DNA from: an uncultured Actinomycetes bacterium
GTDB lineage: Bacteria > Actinomycetota > Acidimicrobiia > Acidimicrobiales > RAAP-2
Assembly: GCA_903860745.1 (NCBI GenBank)
Contig: CAIORQ010000053.1
Location: 1 to 46,313 of the forward strand
Reading direction: 5' to 3'
DNA: 46,313 nucleotides
In this document: in pieces, positions 23,760-33,766 of the stretch
Numbering within the stretch: position 1 is the stretch's first letter
How the letters are laid out: each line of letters begins with the position of its first letter
The notes under the pieces: generated by a model
What the model was told of the DNA's origin: nothing
Database searches by the model: none
Seen by the model: the letters and a program-made list of their open reading frames with translations, nothing else
Translations under genes and position numbers: made by a program

Positions 23760-24431
23760 TCAGCGGGCCGCGACGCCCAGACCGACGAAGCTCTCCAACA
23801 GGACGCGACCGTCGGCGCTGCCCAGCAGCGTCGACATGGCCCGCTCCGGGTGGGGCATGAGACCCACCACGTTGCCCGCGACGTTGCTCACGCCCGCGAT
23901 GTCGTCGCGCGAACCGTTGGGGTTGTCGCGGTAGCGCAGCACGATCTGGTCGTGGGCGACCAGGGAGTCGTAGGTCGCGTCGTCGCAGGTGTAGGCGCCC
24001 GAGAAGTGGTTGATGGGCACGACCAGTTCCGCGCCGACGCTCGCCGCGCGCGTCAACACCGACCTCGTCGAGACCACCACCAGGGTGGTGGGCTGGCACA
24101 AGAAGGTGAGGCCGCGGTTCTTCTGGAGCGCCCCGGGCAGCAGGCCCGCCTCGGTGAGGACCTGGAAGCCGTTGCAGATCCCCAACACCGCTCCGCCCCG
24201 GGCCGCGAAGTCCGTGACGGCGGCCATGACCGGCGAGAAGCGCGCCAACGCCCCGGGACGCAGGTAGTCGCCGTGGGCGAAGCCGCCGGGCAGGATCACG
24301 CCATCAACGTCGCCCAGCGAGGTCGCGGAATGAAAGACCAGTTCCGCACTCGCCCCGAGCTGCTCCACCGCGGCGGCGGCGTCGTACTCGCAGTTCGAAC
24401 CAGGGAAGACGACGACCGCGATGCGCGTCAC
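23760..24431 (-). CDS. purQ: Phosphoribosylformylglycinamidine synthase, glutaminase subunit
   Basis: 223 residues. Class I glutamine amidotransferase: VVFPGSNCEYD near the start, GGFAHGDYLRPGA, nucleophile Cys in GICNGFQVL, and the His-Glu pair in LMPHPER. It supplies ammonia to PurL. The ATG overlaps the purS stop by 4 bp. Length is normal for the family. Confidence 0.95.
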   Translation of the reverse strand: MTRIAVVVFPGSNCEYDAAAAVEQLGASAELVFHSATSLGDVDGVILPGGFAHGDYLRPGALARFSPVMAAVTDFAARGGAVLGICNGFQVLTEAGLLPGALQKNRGLTFLCQPTTLVVVSTRSVLTRAASVGAELVVPINHFSGAYTCDDATYDSLVAHDQIVLRYRDNPNGSRDDIAGVSNVAGNVVGLMPHPERAMSTLLGSADGRVLLESFVGLGVAAR

Positions 24432-24685
24432 TGCACCTCCCCCTCGAGGCGCGCCGTGGCGTCCTCGATCACCGGGTTGGACAACAGGCGCTCGGCCAGG
24501 GCCTGGGCGTTCGCGAGGGCCTCGTCGCTAGAGGCGGCCTCGACGTCGAAGCGGAACAACTTGCCCGCGCGCACCGCGCGCACCCCGGTGAAACCCAGGG
24601 CTGGCAGGGCTCGCTCGATGGTGGCTCCCTCGGGATCGGCGATGCCGGGACGCAGGGTGACTTCGACGATGACGGAGTAGTTCAC
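24428..24685 (-). CDS. purS: Phosphoribosylformylglycinamidine synthase, PurS subunit
   Basis: 85 residues from GTG 24685, two bases after the purC stop. Small PurS fold: VEVTLRPGIADPEGATIERAL, then GVRAVRAGKLFRFDV, and NPVIEDATARLE near the end. PurS bridges PurQ and PurL in the three-subunit enzyme. An in-frame reading continues upstream only as antisense to purC. Confidence 0.93.
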   Translation of the reverse strand: MNYSVIVEVTLRPGIADPEGATIERALPALGFTGVRAVRAGKLFRFDVEAASSDEALANAQALAERLLSNPVIEDATARLEGEVQ

Positions 24686-24687
24686 GA

Positions 24688-25578
24688 CTACGCACCGTAC
24701 CAGTCGGATAAGGGGCGTCCGGTCACCTTGTGGTACGCCGACTCGTAGCGCAGCGACGTCACCGCCACGACCTCGACGGGTACCGCGGGCGGCGGCGGGG
24801 TGTGGTCCCAGTTGATCGAATTGAGCCAGTCGCGGAAGGGTTGCTTGTCGTACGACGGCGGCACCTCGCCGCGCACCACCTTGTCCGCCGGCCAGATCCG
24901 CGAGGAGTCGGGGGTGATCACCTCGTCGCACAGCACGAGTCGGCCGTCGACGAAACCCAGTTCGAACTTGGTGTCGGCCAGGATCAGCCCGCGCCCGGCC
25001 AGACGCTGCGCCGCTCTCGTGAAGAGGTCGACGCAGAGTTCGCTGGCGCGCTCGACCATCTCGGCGCCCACCAGGTCGGCCGCCTCGTCGAGGTCGATGT
25101 TGATGTCGTGACCCGCCTCGGCCTTGGTCGAGGGCGTGAACATCGGCGTCTCGAAGGGATCGGTGAGCTCGAGTCCCGTGGGCACCGCCATGTGGTGCAC
25201 CGTCCCGGTGGCGCGATACTCGTCGTAGGCCTGACCGGCGAGGCGCCCACGCACGATGCACTCGAGACTGAGCATCTCGGCGCGGCGCATCAGCATGGCC
25301 CGTCCGTGCCAGGCGGTGGCCGCGGCGAAACCCGGCACGTAGTCCTCGATGCGCGCCGGGTCGCAGCTCACCAGGGCCGAGGAGACGTCGGGGAACTCGT
25401 GCACCCAGAAGTCGGTCAGCCCCGTCAGGACGCGTCCCTTGTGCGGGATCGGCTCGTGCATCACGACGTCGAAGGCGCTCAGCCGGTCCGAGGCCACCAT
25501 CAAGAGGTGGTCGTCGCCGACCGCGTAGAGGTCGCGAACCTTGCCCGAGTAGAGGTGGTGGAGCCCGAGCTCGTTCAT
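24688..25578 (-). CDS. purC: SAICAR synthase
   Basis: 296 residues from ATG 25578, overlapping the purB stop (ATGA). Motifs: HHLYSGKVRDLY at the start, SDRLSAFDVV (about 30-39), ECIVRGRLAGQAYDEY, and LILADTKFELGF with DEVITPDSSRIWP. It couples aspartate to CAIR. The length matches the longer, roughly 295-residue form found in actinobacteria rather than the 240-residue form. Confidence 0.95.
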   Translation of the reverse strand: MNELGLHHLYSGKVRDLYAVGDDHLLMVASDRLSAFDVVMHEPIPHKGRVLTGLTDFWVHEFPDVSSALVSCDPARIEDYVPGFAAATAWHGRAMLMRRAEMLSLECIVRGRLAGQAYDEYRATGTVHHMAVPTGLELTDPFETPMFTPSTKAEAGHDINIDLDEAADLVGAEMVERASELCVDLFTRAAQRLAGRGLILADTKFELGFVDGRLVLCDEVITPDSSRIWPADKVVRGEVPPSYDKQPFRDWLNSINWDHTPPPPAVPVEVVAVTSLRYESAYHKVTGRPLSDWYGA

Positions 25579-26882
25579 GGTGCCCACGTCAAGGCGTCGA
25601 GGAAGCGGTAGCGGTGCGCGAGCATGCGCTCGGTGTCGAAGGCGCGCGACAGGCTGGCCTCGTCGAGACCGACCGCCTCGTCGGCCTCGAGGACCTCGCG
25701 GAAGTTGCGACGCTCCTCGACCGCCCGACGGGCGGCGGCTTGGACGATGCGGTAGGCGTCGTCGCGCGAGAGGCCCGACTCGACCAGGGCGAGCAGCACC
25801 GACTGGGAGAACACCAGGCCCAGCGAGCCCTGGGTCAGGTTCTCCAGGGCGCGCTCGGGAAACAGGACGAGGCCCTCGGCCAGGCCCGCCGCCTTGCGCA
25901 GCATGTAGACCGTGAGCTGCAGCGCGTCGGGCATCACGACGCGCTCGACGCTGGAGTGGCTGATGTCGCGCTCGTGCCACAGGGCCACGTCCTCCAGGCC
26001 GGTGACCAGGTAACCGCGCAACACGCGCGCGAGACCGCACAGGCGCTCCGAGAGGATCGGGTTGCGCTTGTGGGGCATCGCCGAGGAGCCCTTCTGTCCC
26101 GGCGCGAAGGGCTCTTGGGCCTCGCCCACCTCGGAGCGCGCCAGGTGTCGCACCTCGAGGGCGAACTGCTCCATGGTGGTGCCCAGGGCGGCGCAGGCGT
26201 AGAGGACCTCGGCGTGGCGGTCGCGCGCGATCACCTGGGTGGCCGGCACCGGAGCGAGGCCCAGGGCCTCGCAGACGAAGGTCTCGACCGCGGGGTCGAT
26301 GTTGGAGTAGGTCCCCACCGCTCCCGAGAGCTTGCCCACCGCGATGGCCGCACGGGCGTGACGCGCTCGCTCGAGGTCGCGCTGCACCTGCAAGGCGAAG
26401 AGGGCGAACTTGGCCCCGTAGGTCGTGGGCTCGGCGTGCATGCCGTGGGTCCGACCGGTGATCGGCCAGTCGATGGACTCCACCGCACGGCGCGTCAGGG
26501 CGTCGCGCAGGGCGGTGGCCTCCACGATCACGATGTCCATCGCCTGGGCCAGGTTCGCGCACAGGGCCGTGTCCACCACGTCCGAGGAGGTCAGCCCGTA
26601 ATGGATCCACGCCCCTTCGGGCATCCCGATGCGCGACTGCACCAGGTCGACGAAGGCCGCGGTGTCGTGGTTGGTGACGCGCTCTCGCTCCTCCACCTCG
26701 GCCACGAAGGCCGCGTCCACCACCGGGCGGCGGGCGCGCAGGGCGGCGGCGTCGGCCGCGGGGATCACGCCGAGCTGGGCCAGGCCCTCGGCGGCCAGGA
26801 GCTCGACCTCGAGCATGGTGTCGAAACGGTGCGCGTCACTGAAGAGCTCCGCGACGTCGGCGGGTGAGTAGCGCGGGATCAT
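25575..26882 (-). CDS. purB: Adenylosuccinate lyase
   Basis: 435 residues. Fumarase-superfamily signature GSSAMPHKRNP (about residues 263-273), TSSDVVDTA, and GRTHGMHAEPTT with the catalytic His. It acts twice in purine synthesis, on SAICAR and on adenylosuccinate, and here it lies directly before purC and one gene after purA in the transcript. Its ATG overlaps the purD stop by 4 bp. Confidence 0.95.
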   Translation of the reverse strand: MIPRYSPADVAELFSDAHRFDTMLEVELLAAEGLAQLGVIPAADAAALRARRPVVDAAFVAEVEERERVTNHDTAAFVDLVQSRIGMPEGAWIHYGLTSSDVVDTALCANLAQAMDIVIVEATALRDALTRRAVESIDWPITGRTHGMHAEPTTYGAKFALFALQVQRDLERARHARAAIAVGKLSGAVGTYSNIDPAVETFVCEALGLAPVPATQVIARDRHAEVLYACAALGTTMEQFALEVRHLARSEVGEAQEPFAPGQKGSSAMPHKRNPILSERLCGLARVLRGYLVTGLEDVALWHERDISHSSVERVVMPDALQLTVYMLRKAAGLAEGLVLFPERALENLTQGSLGLVFSQSVLLALVESGLSRDDAYRIVQAAARRAVEERRNFREVLEADEAVGLDEASLSRAFDTERMLAHRYRFLDALTWAP

Positions 26883-28132
26883 GGGGCTCCTTCTTGCGCG
26901 GCGAGGGCGATGTCGCGACGCATCACCCGTCCGTCGAAGCTGATCTGTTCGCTGGCCGCGTAGGCGCGGGCGCGGGCCACGGCGAGCGAGGGGCCCACGG
27001 CGGTGACGGCGAGGACTCGGCCGCCATGGGTCAAGAAGCGACCCTGGTCGTCACGGATCGTCCCCGCGTGAAAGACCGTCACTCCCTCCAGGGGGGACGC
27101 GAGTTGGCCGTCGTCGCCGAGTCCCGTGATCACGTCGCCCCGGCGCGGCGACTCGGGATATCCCGCGGCGGAGAGGACCACGGTCACCGCGCTCTCGCCC
27201 GTGGTGGGCGGCACGGCGCCGAGACGGCCGTGGGCCACCGAGGCCAGGAGTGGCGCGAGCGCGTCCGCGTAGAGGGGGACGAGGACCTCGGTCTCGGGGT
27301 CCCCGAAGCGCACGTTGTACTCGAGCAGTAGGGGCCCGCGCGACGTCATCATCACCCCGGCGTAGAGCACGCCGCGAAAGTCGATGTCGCGACGACGCAA
27401 CTCAGCCAGCGTCGGATCGACGATGCTCGACATGACCCGGTCCACGTCGCTCGCGGTCATCGTGGCCATCGGTGCGTAGGCTCCCATGCCGCCGGTATTG
27501 GCGCCGGTGTCACCGTCGCCCACGCGCTTGAAGTCCTGGGCCGGGACCAGGGGCACGGCCCGCGTGCCGTCGCAGAGCACCAGCAGCGAGCACTCCTCAC
27601 CGTCGAGCCCCTCTTCGATGACGATCGTCGTGCCGGCGTCGCCGAAGGCGTTGCCGCTCAGCTTGTCGAGCACGTCGGCGCAGGCCTCGTCGAAGTCCGT
27701 CGTGACGAGCACACCCTTGCCGGCGGCGAGCCCGTCGGTCTTGATGACGTAGGGCGGCGACATGGTCACCAGGAAGTCCAGGGCCGCCTCGGACTCCGAG
27801 AAGACGCCGAAGTGCGCGGTCGGCACGCCGGCGTCGGCCAGGAACTCCTTCATGAAGGCCTTGGAGGCCTCGAGCTGGGCCCCGTCACGTCCCGGACCCA
27901 GCACCTGTTTTCCCTGGGCCCGGAGTTCGTCCGCCAGTCCCTGGGTCAGGGGCAGTTCGGGTCCGATGACGAAGAGGTCGGCGTCGAGCTGCGTGGCGGG
28001 CGTATCGACGCAGGTCACACCGTGCGCGGCGATGCCGGCGTTGCCCGGTGTGACGACGACCTCGGCGCTGCGGGCCAGACCCCAGGCGAGGGCGTGTTCA
28101 CGAGCGCCCGAGCCGACGACCACGCAGCGCAT
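26879..28132 (-). CDS. purD: Phosphoribosylamine--glycine ligase (GAR synthetase)
   Basis: 417 residues from ATG 28132, sharing one base with the purA stop (TGATG). Opens with VVVGSGAREHALAW; ATP-grasp elements include KTDGLAAGKGV, IEEGLDGEE and LEYNVRFGDPETE. It makes GAR from phosphoribosylamine, glycine and ATP. The second gene of the purA transcript. Confidence 0.95.
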   Translation of the reverse strand: MRCVVVGSGAREHALAWGLARSAEVVVTPGNAGIAAHGVTCVDTPATQLDADLFVIGPELPLTQGLADELRAQGKQVLGPGRDGAQLEASKAFMKEFLADAGVPTAHFGVFSESEAALDFLVTMSPPYVIKTDGLAAGKGVLVTTDFDEACADVLDKLSGNAFGDAGTTIVIEEGLDGEECSLLVLCDGTRAVPLVPAQDFKRVGDGDTGANTGGMGAYAPMATMTASDVDRVMSSIVDPTLAELRRRDIDFRGVLYAGVMMTSRGPLLLEYNVRFGDPETEVLVPLYADALAPLLASVAHGRLGAVPPTTGESAVTVVLSAAGYPESPRRGDVITGLGDDGQLASPLEGVTVFHAGTIRDDQGRFLTHGGRVLAVTAVGPSLAVARARAYAASEQISFDGRVMRRDIALAAQEGAP

Positions 28133-29409
28133 CACGAAGGCCGGACGAACTGCTCTCGGCCCGGTCCGACGCCCACGACCGAGATGCGCACACCGATCGC
28201 CTCCTGGAGGAAGGCGACGTAGTCCTTGGCGGCAGCCGGCAATTGCTCGTAGCTGGTGAACTCGGTCAGGTCGCTGCACCAGCCGGGCAGGGTCTCGTAG
28301 ACCGGCACGACCTCGTGGAGCACGGACTGGTGGTAGGGCGGGAAGTTGTAGCGCTGTGCGCCGGCCTCATAGGCCACGCAGACCTTGATCTCCTCGAGGC
28401 TGTCGAGCACGTCGAGCTTGGTGAGGGCGACCTCGCTCAGGGAGTTGAGCCGCGCCGCCTGACGCGCCATGACCGCGTCGAACCAGCCCACGCGACGACG
28501 TCGTCCGGTGTTGGTCCCGAACTCGTGCCCGCGCGAGACCAGCAGCTCGGCCATGTCCCCGTCGAGTTCGGTCGGGAAGGGCCCGGCCCCGACGCGCGTG
28601 ACGTAGGCCTTGGCGATGCCGACGATGTCGGTGAGGTCGCGCGGACCCAGTCCCGAGCCCGTGCAGGCTCCGCCGGCCACGGGGTTCGACGAGGTGACGA
28701 AGGGGTAGGTGCCGTGGTCGAGGTCGAGGAAGGTCGCCTGGGCGCCCTCGAGCAGGATGCGCCGGCCCTCGGCGAGGGCGCCGTGGACGACGCCCACCGT
28801 GTCGGCGATCATCGGCGCGACCCGCGGAGCGATCTCGTCGAGGTACTTCTCGCAGATCGCGTCGGCCGAGATCGAGGGACGGTTGTAGATCTTGTTGAGC
28901 ACGAGGTTCTTCTCGTGCAGGACCACGTCGAGCTTCTGGCGGAAGATCTTGGCGTCGAGCAGGTCCTGGACGCGCAAGCCCACCCGAGAGGACTTGTCGG
29001 CGTAGGCCGGGCCGATACCGCGCTTGGTGGTGCCCAGGGCGTTCTTGCCCAAGAAGCGTTCGGTCAGGCGGTCGAGCTCCTGGTGGTAGGGCATGATCAG
29101 GTGGGCGTTGCCCGAGACCACGACGCGCGACACGTCGACCCCCTTGGCGCTGAGCGCGTCGAGTTCGGCGAGCAGCACCGCGGGGTCCACCACCACGCCG
29201 TTGCCGATCACCGGCGTGATGTGGGGATAGAGCACGCCCGAGGGGACCAGTTGCAGGGCGAAGGCCTCGCCGTTGACGACGATCCGGTGTCCGGCGTTGT
29301 GTCCGCCCTGGTAGCGCACGACCATGTCCATCTCACGGGCCAGGAGGTCGGTGAGCTTGCCTTTGCCTTCGTCACCCCACTGGGTTCCAACTACCACTGT
29401 TGCGGGCAC
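28132..29409 (-). CDS. purA: Adenylosuccinate synthetase
   Basis: 425 residues from GTG 29409, with GAGGGAG a few bases upstream. GTP-binding loop [11 protein letters not shown] (8-18), GGHNAGH with catalytic His (about 35-41), [13 protein letters not shown], and [10 protein letters not shown]. It starts AMP formation from IMP and leads the operon purA-purD-purB-purC-purS-purQ. Having purA first in a de novo operon is less usual than purF or purE leading. Confidence 0.96.
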   Translation of the reverse strand: MPATVVVGTQWGDEGKGKLTDLLAREMDMVVRYQGGHNAGHRIVVNGEAFALQLVPSGVLYPHITPVIGNGVVVDPAVLLAELDALSAKGVDVSRVVVSGNAHLIMPYHQELDRLTERFLGKNALGTTKRGIGPAYADKSSRVGLRVQDLLDAKIFRQKLDVVLHEKNLVLNKIYNRPSISADAICEKYLDEIAPRVAPMIADTVGVVHGALAEGRRILLEGAQATFLDLDHGTYPFVTSSNPVAGGACTGSGLGPRDLTDIVGIAKAYVTRVGAGPFPTELDGDMAELLVSRGHEFGTNTGRRRRVGWFDAVMARQAARLNSLSEVALTKLDVLDSLEEIKVCVAYEAGAQRYNFPPYHQSVLHEVVPVYETLPGWCSDLTEFTSYEQLPAAAKDYVAFLQEAIGVRISVVGVGPGREQFVRPS

Positions 29410-29442
29410 GGGGCTCCCTCGGAACTGTTGGTTTGCCCCCAG

Positions 29443-29448
29443 AGTCTA
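29443..29448 (-). promoter_or_regulatory. Candidate -10 box of the purA operon (TAGACT)
   Basis: The minus strand reads TAGACT about 33 bp before the purA GTG, leaving a short leader with a ribosome site. No strong -35 box is seen. Confidence 0.35.
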
Positions 29449-29485
29449 CTTGACCCGTCGCGAGCGCCCCGGGGGGCGCATCGGC

Positions 29486-29491
29486 GATACT
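29486..29491 (+). promoter_or_regulatory. Leaderless-type -10 box (GATACT)
   Basis: GATACT, 6 bp, then GTG 29498. The first base departs from TANNNT but the spacing is exact. Confidence 0.35.
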
Positions 29492-29497
29492 GGCGCA

Positions 29498-29809
29498 GTG
29501 CACGAACTCACCCTCGCCGCCGCCCACGGAGCCGGCCACGACGCCACCGCGCTGATCCTGGCCATCCTCGGCGTCTTCGCCCTGTTCATGTCCTTCGCCG
29601 TGACGGCGCGGACCTCGGGCGTCGTCGACCCCGACGAACCCGTCGTCGTCGACCCCCACGCCGAACCCGGCGAGCTGGCCGAGCAGGAGTGGCTGGCCGC
29701 CGAGCGGCGCCGGGCCCGCATGGCCCGTCGACTGCGACCGGCACTGCTGGTCCTCAGCGCGCTCCTGTTGCTCGCGGCCATCGTCACCGCCTTGCTCAGC
29801 GGCCGCTAG
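29498..29809 (+). CDS. Small membrane protein of unknown function
   Basis: 103 residues from GTG 29498. Two hydrophobic segments (about 17-36 and 80-100) flank a charged cytoplasmic or periplasmic region rich in Pro, Asp and Glu ([18 protein letters not shown]) and then Arg. Divergent from purA; its last 4 bp overlap the end of clpB on the other strand. I do not recognise the family. Confidence 0.65.
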   Translation: MHELTLAAAHGAGHDATALILAILGVFALFMSFAVTARTSGVVDPDEPVVVDPHAEPGELAEQEWLAAERRRARMARRLRPALLVLSALLLLAAIVTALLSGR

Positions 29810-32295
29810 CGGAAGCTCAACACGCCGTCGTGGGAGTCGACGGTGATGGTGTCGCCGTCGCGGTAGACGCCCTCGAGCACCGCCAGGGCCACCGGGTCCT
29901 CGATACGCCGCTGGATCACCCGCTTGAGCGGACGCGCGCCGAAGGCCGGGTCGAAGCCCTCGCGGGCCAGGGTCGCGGCGGCCTCGGCGGTGACGTCCAG
30001 GGCCAGGTGCCGCTCGGCCAGACGCGCGCGCAGGCGCTGGAGCTGGATGCCCACGATCACCGCCAGGTCGTCCTCGTCGAGGGGACGGAAGCGGATGATG
30101 TCGTCGATGCGGTTCACGAACTCGGGGCGGAAGTACTCCAGGGGCTCACCGGCGATATTGCTCGTCATGATGAGCACCACGTTGGTGAAGTCCACGGTGC
30201 GCCCCTGACCGTCGGTCAGGCGTCCGTCGTCGAGCACCTGCAGGAGGATGTTGAAGACGTCGGGGTGGGCCTTCTCGATCTCGTCGAGCAAGATGACGGC
30301 GTAGGGGCGACGGCGCACCGCCTCGGTCAGTTGACCCCCCTCCTCGTAACCCACGTAGCCCGGAGGGGCGCCGATGAGCCGCGAGACCGCGAACTTCTCC
30401 ATGTACTCGCTCATGTCCAGTCGGACCATGGCGCGTTCGTCGTCGAAGAGGAACTCGGCGAGGGCGCGCGCCAACTCGGTCTTGCCCACGCCCGTGGGGC
30501 CCATGAACAAGAAGGAGCCGATCGGCCGGTGGGGGTCCGAGAGGCCGGCGCGGGAGCGCCGGATCGCGTTGGCCACGGCCACGACGGCCTCGTCCTGGCC
30601 CACCACGCGGCTGTGCAGGAGCTGCTCCATGCGCACGAGCTTGTCCACCTCGCCCTCGAGGAGCTTGGAGACCGGCACGCCGGTCCAGCGGCTGATCACC
30701 TCGGCGATGTCCTCGGCGTCGACCTCCTCCTTCAAGAAGGCGCCGTTGGCCTGCAGGGCCCCCAGCTCCTCGGTGGCCACCTCGATGGTCTTCTCGAGCT
30801 CGGGCAGGGTGCCGTAACGCAGGGCCGCCGCGCCGTTGAGGTCGCCCTGGCGCTCGAGTCGCTCCGCCTCGGCGCGCTTGTCCTCGAACTCCTGCTTGGC
30901 CCCCTGGATCCGCTGGATCGCCGCCTTCTCCGCCTGCCAGCCGGCCGCGAGCGCGTCGAAGTGCTCCTTGAGGTCCGCGAGCTCCTCGTCGAGCTTGGCC
31001 AGGCGCTCCTTGGAGGCCGCGTCGGTCTCGGGCGCGAGCGCCACCTTCTCGATCTCGAGTTGGCGGATGCGCCGGATGACCACGTCGAGCTCGGTGGGCA
31101 TCGAGTCGATCTCGATGCGTAGCTTCGACGCCGCCTCGTCCATCAGGTCGATGGCCTTGTCGGGCAGGAAACGGTTGGGGATGTAGCGCGCCGACAGCGT
31201 GGCGGCGGCCACGAGGGCGGCGTCTTGGATGCGTACTCCGTGGTGCACCTCGTAGCGCTCCTTGAGCCCGCGCAGGATGGCCACGGTGTCCTCCAGGGAG
31301 GGCTCACCGACGAAGACCTGCTGGAAGCGCCGCTCCAGCGCGGCGTCCTTCTCGATGTACGTGCGGTACTCGTCGAGGGTCGTGGCCCCGATCAGGCGCA
31401 GCTCCCCGCGCGCGAGCAGGGGCTTGATCATGTTGCCCGCGTCCATCGCGCCCTCGCTGGCGCCCGCGCCCACGATGGTGTGCAACTCGTCGATGAAGGT
31501 CACCACGTCGCCCTGGGCGTCCTCGATCTCCTTCAAGACCGCCTTCAGGCGCTCCTCGAACTCACCGCGGTACTTGGCGCCCGCCACCATGGAGGCGAGG
31601 TCCAGGGCCACGATGCGCCGGTCGCGCAGGGACTCGGGCACGTCGCCCTCGACGATGCGCAGGGCCAGGCCCTCGACGATGGCGGTCTTGCCGACGCCGG
31701 GCTCGCCGATCAGCACCGGGTTGTTCTTGGTGCGCCGCGACAGGACCTGGATGACGCGACGGATCTCGTCGTCGCGTCCGATCACCGGGTCGAGCTTGCC
31801 CGCGCGCGCCAGCGCCGTCAGGTCGCGGCCGTACTTCTCGAGCGACGCGAAGGTCTCCTCGGGGTTCTCCGAGGTGATGCGCGCCGAGCCGCGGATGGAG
31901 CGAAGAGCCCCGAGCAGCGCCTCGCGGTCGGCCCCGAGCAGCGGGGCCCAGGCCACCATGATGTGGTCCACCGAGAGGTACTCGTCGCCCAGCTCCGCGC
32001 GCAGCCGGTCCGCCTCCTCGAGGCCGTTGCGCGCCTCCATCGACAGACCCGGCTGCGATCCGCCCACGGTGCGCGGCTCGCGCGCCACCTTCTCGTTCAG
32101 TGCCGTGGTCACCGCGATGGGGTCGAGCGAGGCGGCGACCAGCAGCGGGCGGGCGATGCCCGCGGCGTCGTTGAGCAGGGCCAGCAGCAGGTGCGCCGGC
32201 GTGACGTAGGGGTTGCCCGCGGCGCCGGCCTGGGTCGTGGCGCTCTGGAAGGCCTCGCGGGTCTTGACGGTCCATCGTTGCGGGTCCAGGGTCAT
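29806..32295 (-). CDS. clpB: ClpB disaggregase, with a shortened D2 module
   Basis: 829 residues. N-terminal Clp repeats, D1 Walker A GEPGVGKT (197-204) and Walker B FIDELH, the coiled-coil middle domain, then D2 Walker A GPTGVGKT and Walker [13 protein letters not shown] are all intact. In D2 the segment between the sensor-1 stretch IMTSNI and the arginine-finger stretch [10 protein letters not shown] is only 7 residues (AGEPLEY). In E. coli ClpB it is about 28. No frameshift is needed to explain it. ClpB resolves aggregates with DnaK-DnaJ-GrpE. It is the last gene of the heat-shock operon; its ATG overlaps the hspR stop by 4 bp. Confidence 0.94.
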   Translation of the reverse strand: MTLDPQRWTVKTREAFQSATTQAGAAGNPYVTPAHLLLALLNDAAGIARPLLVAASLDPIAVTTALNEKVAREPRTVGGSQPGLSMEARNGLEEADRLRAELGDEYLSVDHIMVAWAPLLGADREALLGALRSIRGSARITSENPEETFASLEKYGRDLTALARAGKLDPVIGRDDEIRRVIQVLSRRTKNNPVLIGEPGVGKTAIVEGLALRIVEGDVPESLRDRRIVALDLASMVAGAKYRGEFEERLKAVLKEIEDAQGDVVTFIDELHTIVGAGASEGAMDAGNMIKPLLARGELRLIGATTLDEYRTYIEKDAALERRFQQVFVGEPSLEDTVAILRGLKERYEVHHGVRIQDAALVAAATLSARYIPNRFLPDKAIDLMDEAASKLRIEIDSMPTELDVVIRRIRQLEIEKVALAPETDAASKERLAKLDEELADLKEHFDALAAGWQAEKAAIQRIQGAKQEFEDKRAEAERLERQGDLNGAAALRYGTLPELEKTIEVATEELGALQANGAFLKEEVDAEDIAEVISRWTGVPVSKLLEGEVDKLVRMEQLLHSRVVGQDEAVVAVANAIRRSRAGLSDPHRPIGSFLFMGPTGVGKTELARALAEFLFDDERAMVRLDMSEYMEKFAVSRLIGAPPGYVGYEEGGQLTEAVRRRPYAVILLDEIEKAHPDVFNILLQVLDDGRLTDGQGRTVDFTNVVLIMTSNIAGEPLEYFRPEFVNRIDDIIRFRPLDEDDLAVIVGIQLQRLRARLAERHLALDVTAEAAATLAREGFDPAFGARPLKRVIQRRIEDPVALAVLEGVYRDGDTITVDSHDGVLSFR

Positions 32296-32693
32296 CGCGC
32301 ACCTCCTGCACGGTTGCGGCGCTGGGAGTCGAGGAAGATGGCGATCGTGTTGGACACCGGCACCAGGTCGCGCCGGTACTGACGGTGGGTCTCGGCGATC
32401 GACGTCCGTGCCTCGCTCTCGCGCCGGGCGAGCTCGTCACGCAGCGCGGCGACCTCGGCCTCGAGCTTCATGATGCGCTTGACCCCCTCGAGGTTGACGC
32501 CCTCGTTGGTCAGGTCCTGGATGCGCCGCAGCGCGGCGAGGTCCGCTTCGGAGAAGCGCCGCGATCCGCCACTGGTGCGCTGGGGGCGCAGCAGGCCGCT
32601 TCGCTCGTAGTTGCGCAGGGTCTGGGGATGGACGCCGGCGATCTCGGCGAAGACCGAGATGACGTAGACGGCGTTGTTGTGACGGTCGTTCAC
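32292..32693 (-). CDS. hspR: HspR, MerR-type heat-shock repressor
   Basis: 133 residues. A MerR-type winged helix (about residues 9-75) has the HspR-typical line [20 protein letters not shown] followed by [21 protein letters not shown] coiled-coil (about 80-110) and a short basic tail follow. HspR binds HAIR operators with DnaK as co-repressor. It is encoded inside the dnaK operon, between dnaJ and clpB, with 4-bp overlaps on both sides, so it represses its own synthesis through the operator at 36161-36181. Confidence 0.95.
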   Translation of the reverse strand: MNDRHNNAVYVISVFAEIAGVHPQTLRNYERSGLLRPQRTSGGSRRFSEADLAALRRIQDLTNEGVNLEGVKRIMKLEAEVAALRDELARRESEARTSIAETHRQYRRDLVPVSNTIAIFLDSQRRNRAGGAR

Positions 32694-33766
32694 GAGACCT
32701 CCTCGTGCAGCGCCTGGGCGAGCTTCTCGACCAGCGTGCGCTGTTCCTTGTTGAGCTTCTTGGGTATCTCCACGTTGACGCTGACCAGCAGGTCACCGTG
32801 GGCGTGCTTGCCGGCGGCGGGCACGCCGCGTCCGCGCACGCGCATCGTCGTGCCGGGCTGGGTGCCCGCGGGTATCTTCAAGGTGACGGGCTCGTCCAGG
32901 GTGGGGACCTCGACGGTCGTGCCGAGTATCGCCGCGGTCAACGGCACCTTCACCGTGGTGGTGACGTGACGTCCCTTGCGCTCGAAGTGCGCGTCGCTCG
33001 CGACGTGCACGTCGACGAAGAGGTCGCCGGGGTGGCCACCCTGACTGCCGGGAGAGCCCTTGCCCTTGAGACGGATGCGCTGACCGTCGACCACGCCCGC
33101 GGGCACGCGCACGTTGACCCGACGCGAGGACGGCTCGCGGCCCGAGCCGTGGCAGTTCGCGCAAGGCGTGGTGATGCGTCCGCCCCGACCACCGCAGTGA
33201 GTGCAGACGCTCGACATCGCGAAGGGGCCCTGGTCGTCGTTGGTGACACCGCGACCCTGGCAGGACTCGCAGGTCACGTAGCCGCCGGGGGCGGCGCCGC
33301 GACCGCGACAGCTCGAGCAGGCCTCGTTGCTCGGGACGCTCACCGTCGTGGTGACCCCCATGACCGAGTCGCGGAAGCTCAGGTGCAGGGCCGTCTCCAG
33401 GTCCGCGCCGCGCTGGGCGCGCGGGCGGCGATTGCCGAAGAGTCCACCGAAGAGGTCGCCGAAGTCGTGCAGGTCGCCGGTCTGGAAGTTGAAGCCACCG
33501 GGACCCGCACCGCCGGGACCGCCGAAGCCCGCCGCGGCGGGACCGAGACGACGGACCTCGTCGTACTCCTTGCGCTTGGCGGCGTCACCGAGGACGTCGT
33601 AGGCGACGGAGATCTCCTTGAAGCGCTCCTCCGAACCGGGATTGGTGTCGGGGTGGTGCTCCTTGGCCAGTTTGCGATAGGCGCGGGTGATCTCCTTGTC
33701 CGTCGCGCTCGACGTCAGTCCCAAGACCTTGTAGTAGTCCGTATCGAACCACTCGCGTTCGACCAT
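32690..33766 (-). CDS. dnaJ: DnaJ co-chaperone (type I)
   Basis: 358 residues. J domain with HPD in EHHPDTNPG (about 36-44), a Gly/Phe-rich linker, then four zinc-binding repeats CSSCRGRG, CESCQGRG, CTHCGGRG and CANCHGSG, and the C-terminal substrate domain. It stimulates DnaK ATPase. The gene starts directly after the grpE stop and overlaps hspR by 4 bp. Confidence 0.96.
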   Translation of the reverse strand: MVEREWFDTDYYKVLGLTSSATDKEITRAYRKLAKEHHPDTNPGSEERFKEISVAYDVLGDAAKRKEYDEVRRLGPAAAGFGGPGGAGPGGFNFQTGDLHDFGDLFGGLFGNRRPRAQRGADLETALHLSFRDSVMGVTTTVSVPSNEACSSCRGRGAAPGGYVTCESCQGRGVTNDDQGPFAMSSVCTHCGGRGGRITTPCANCHGSGREPSSRRVNVRVPAGVVDGQRIRLKGKGSPGSQGGHPGDLFVDVHVASDAHFERKGRHVTTTVKVPLTAAILGTTVEVPTLDEPVTLKIPAGTQPGTTMRVRGRGVPAAGKHAHGDLLVSVNVEIPKKLNKEQRTLVEKLAQALHEEVS

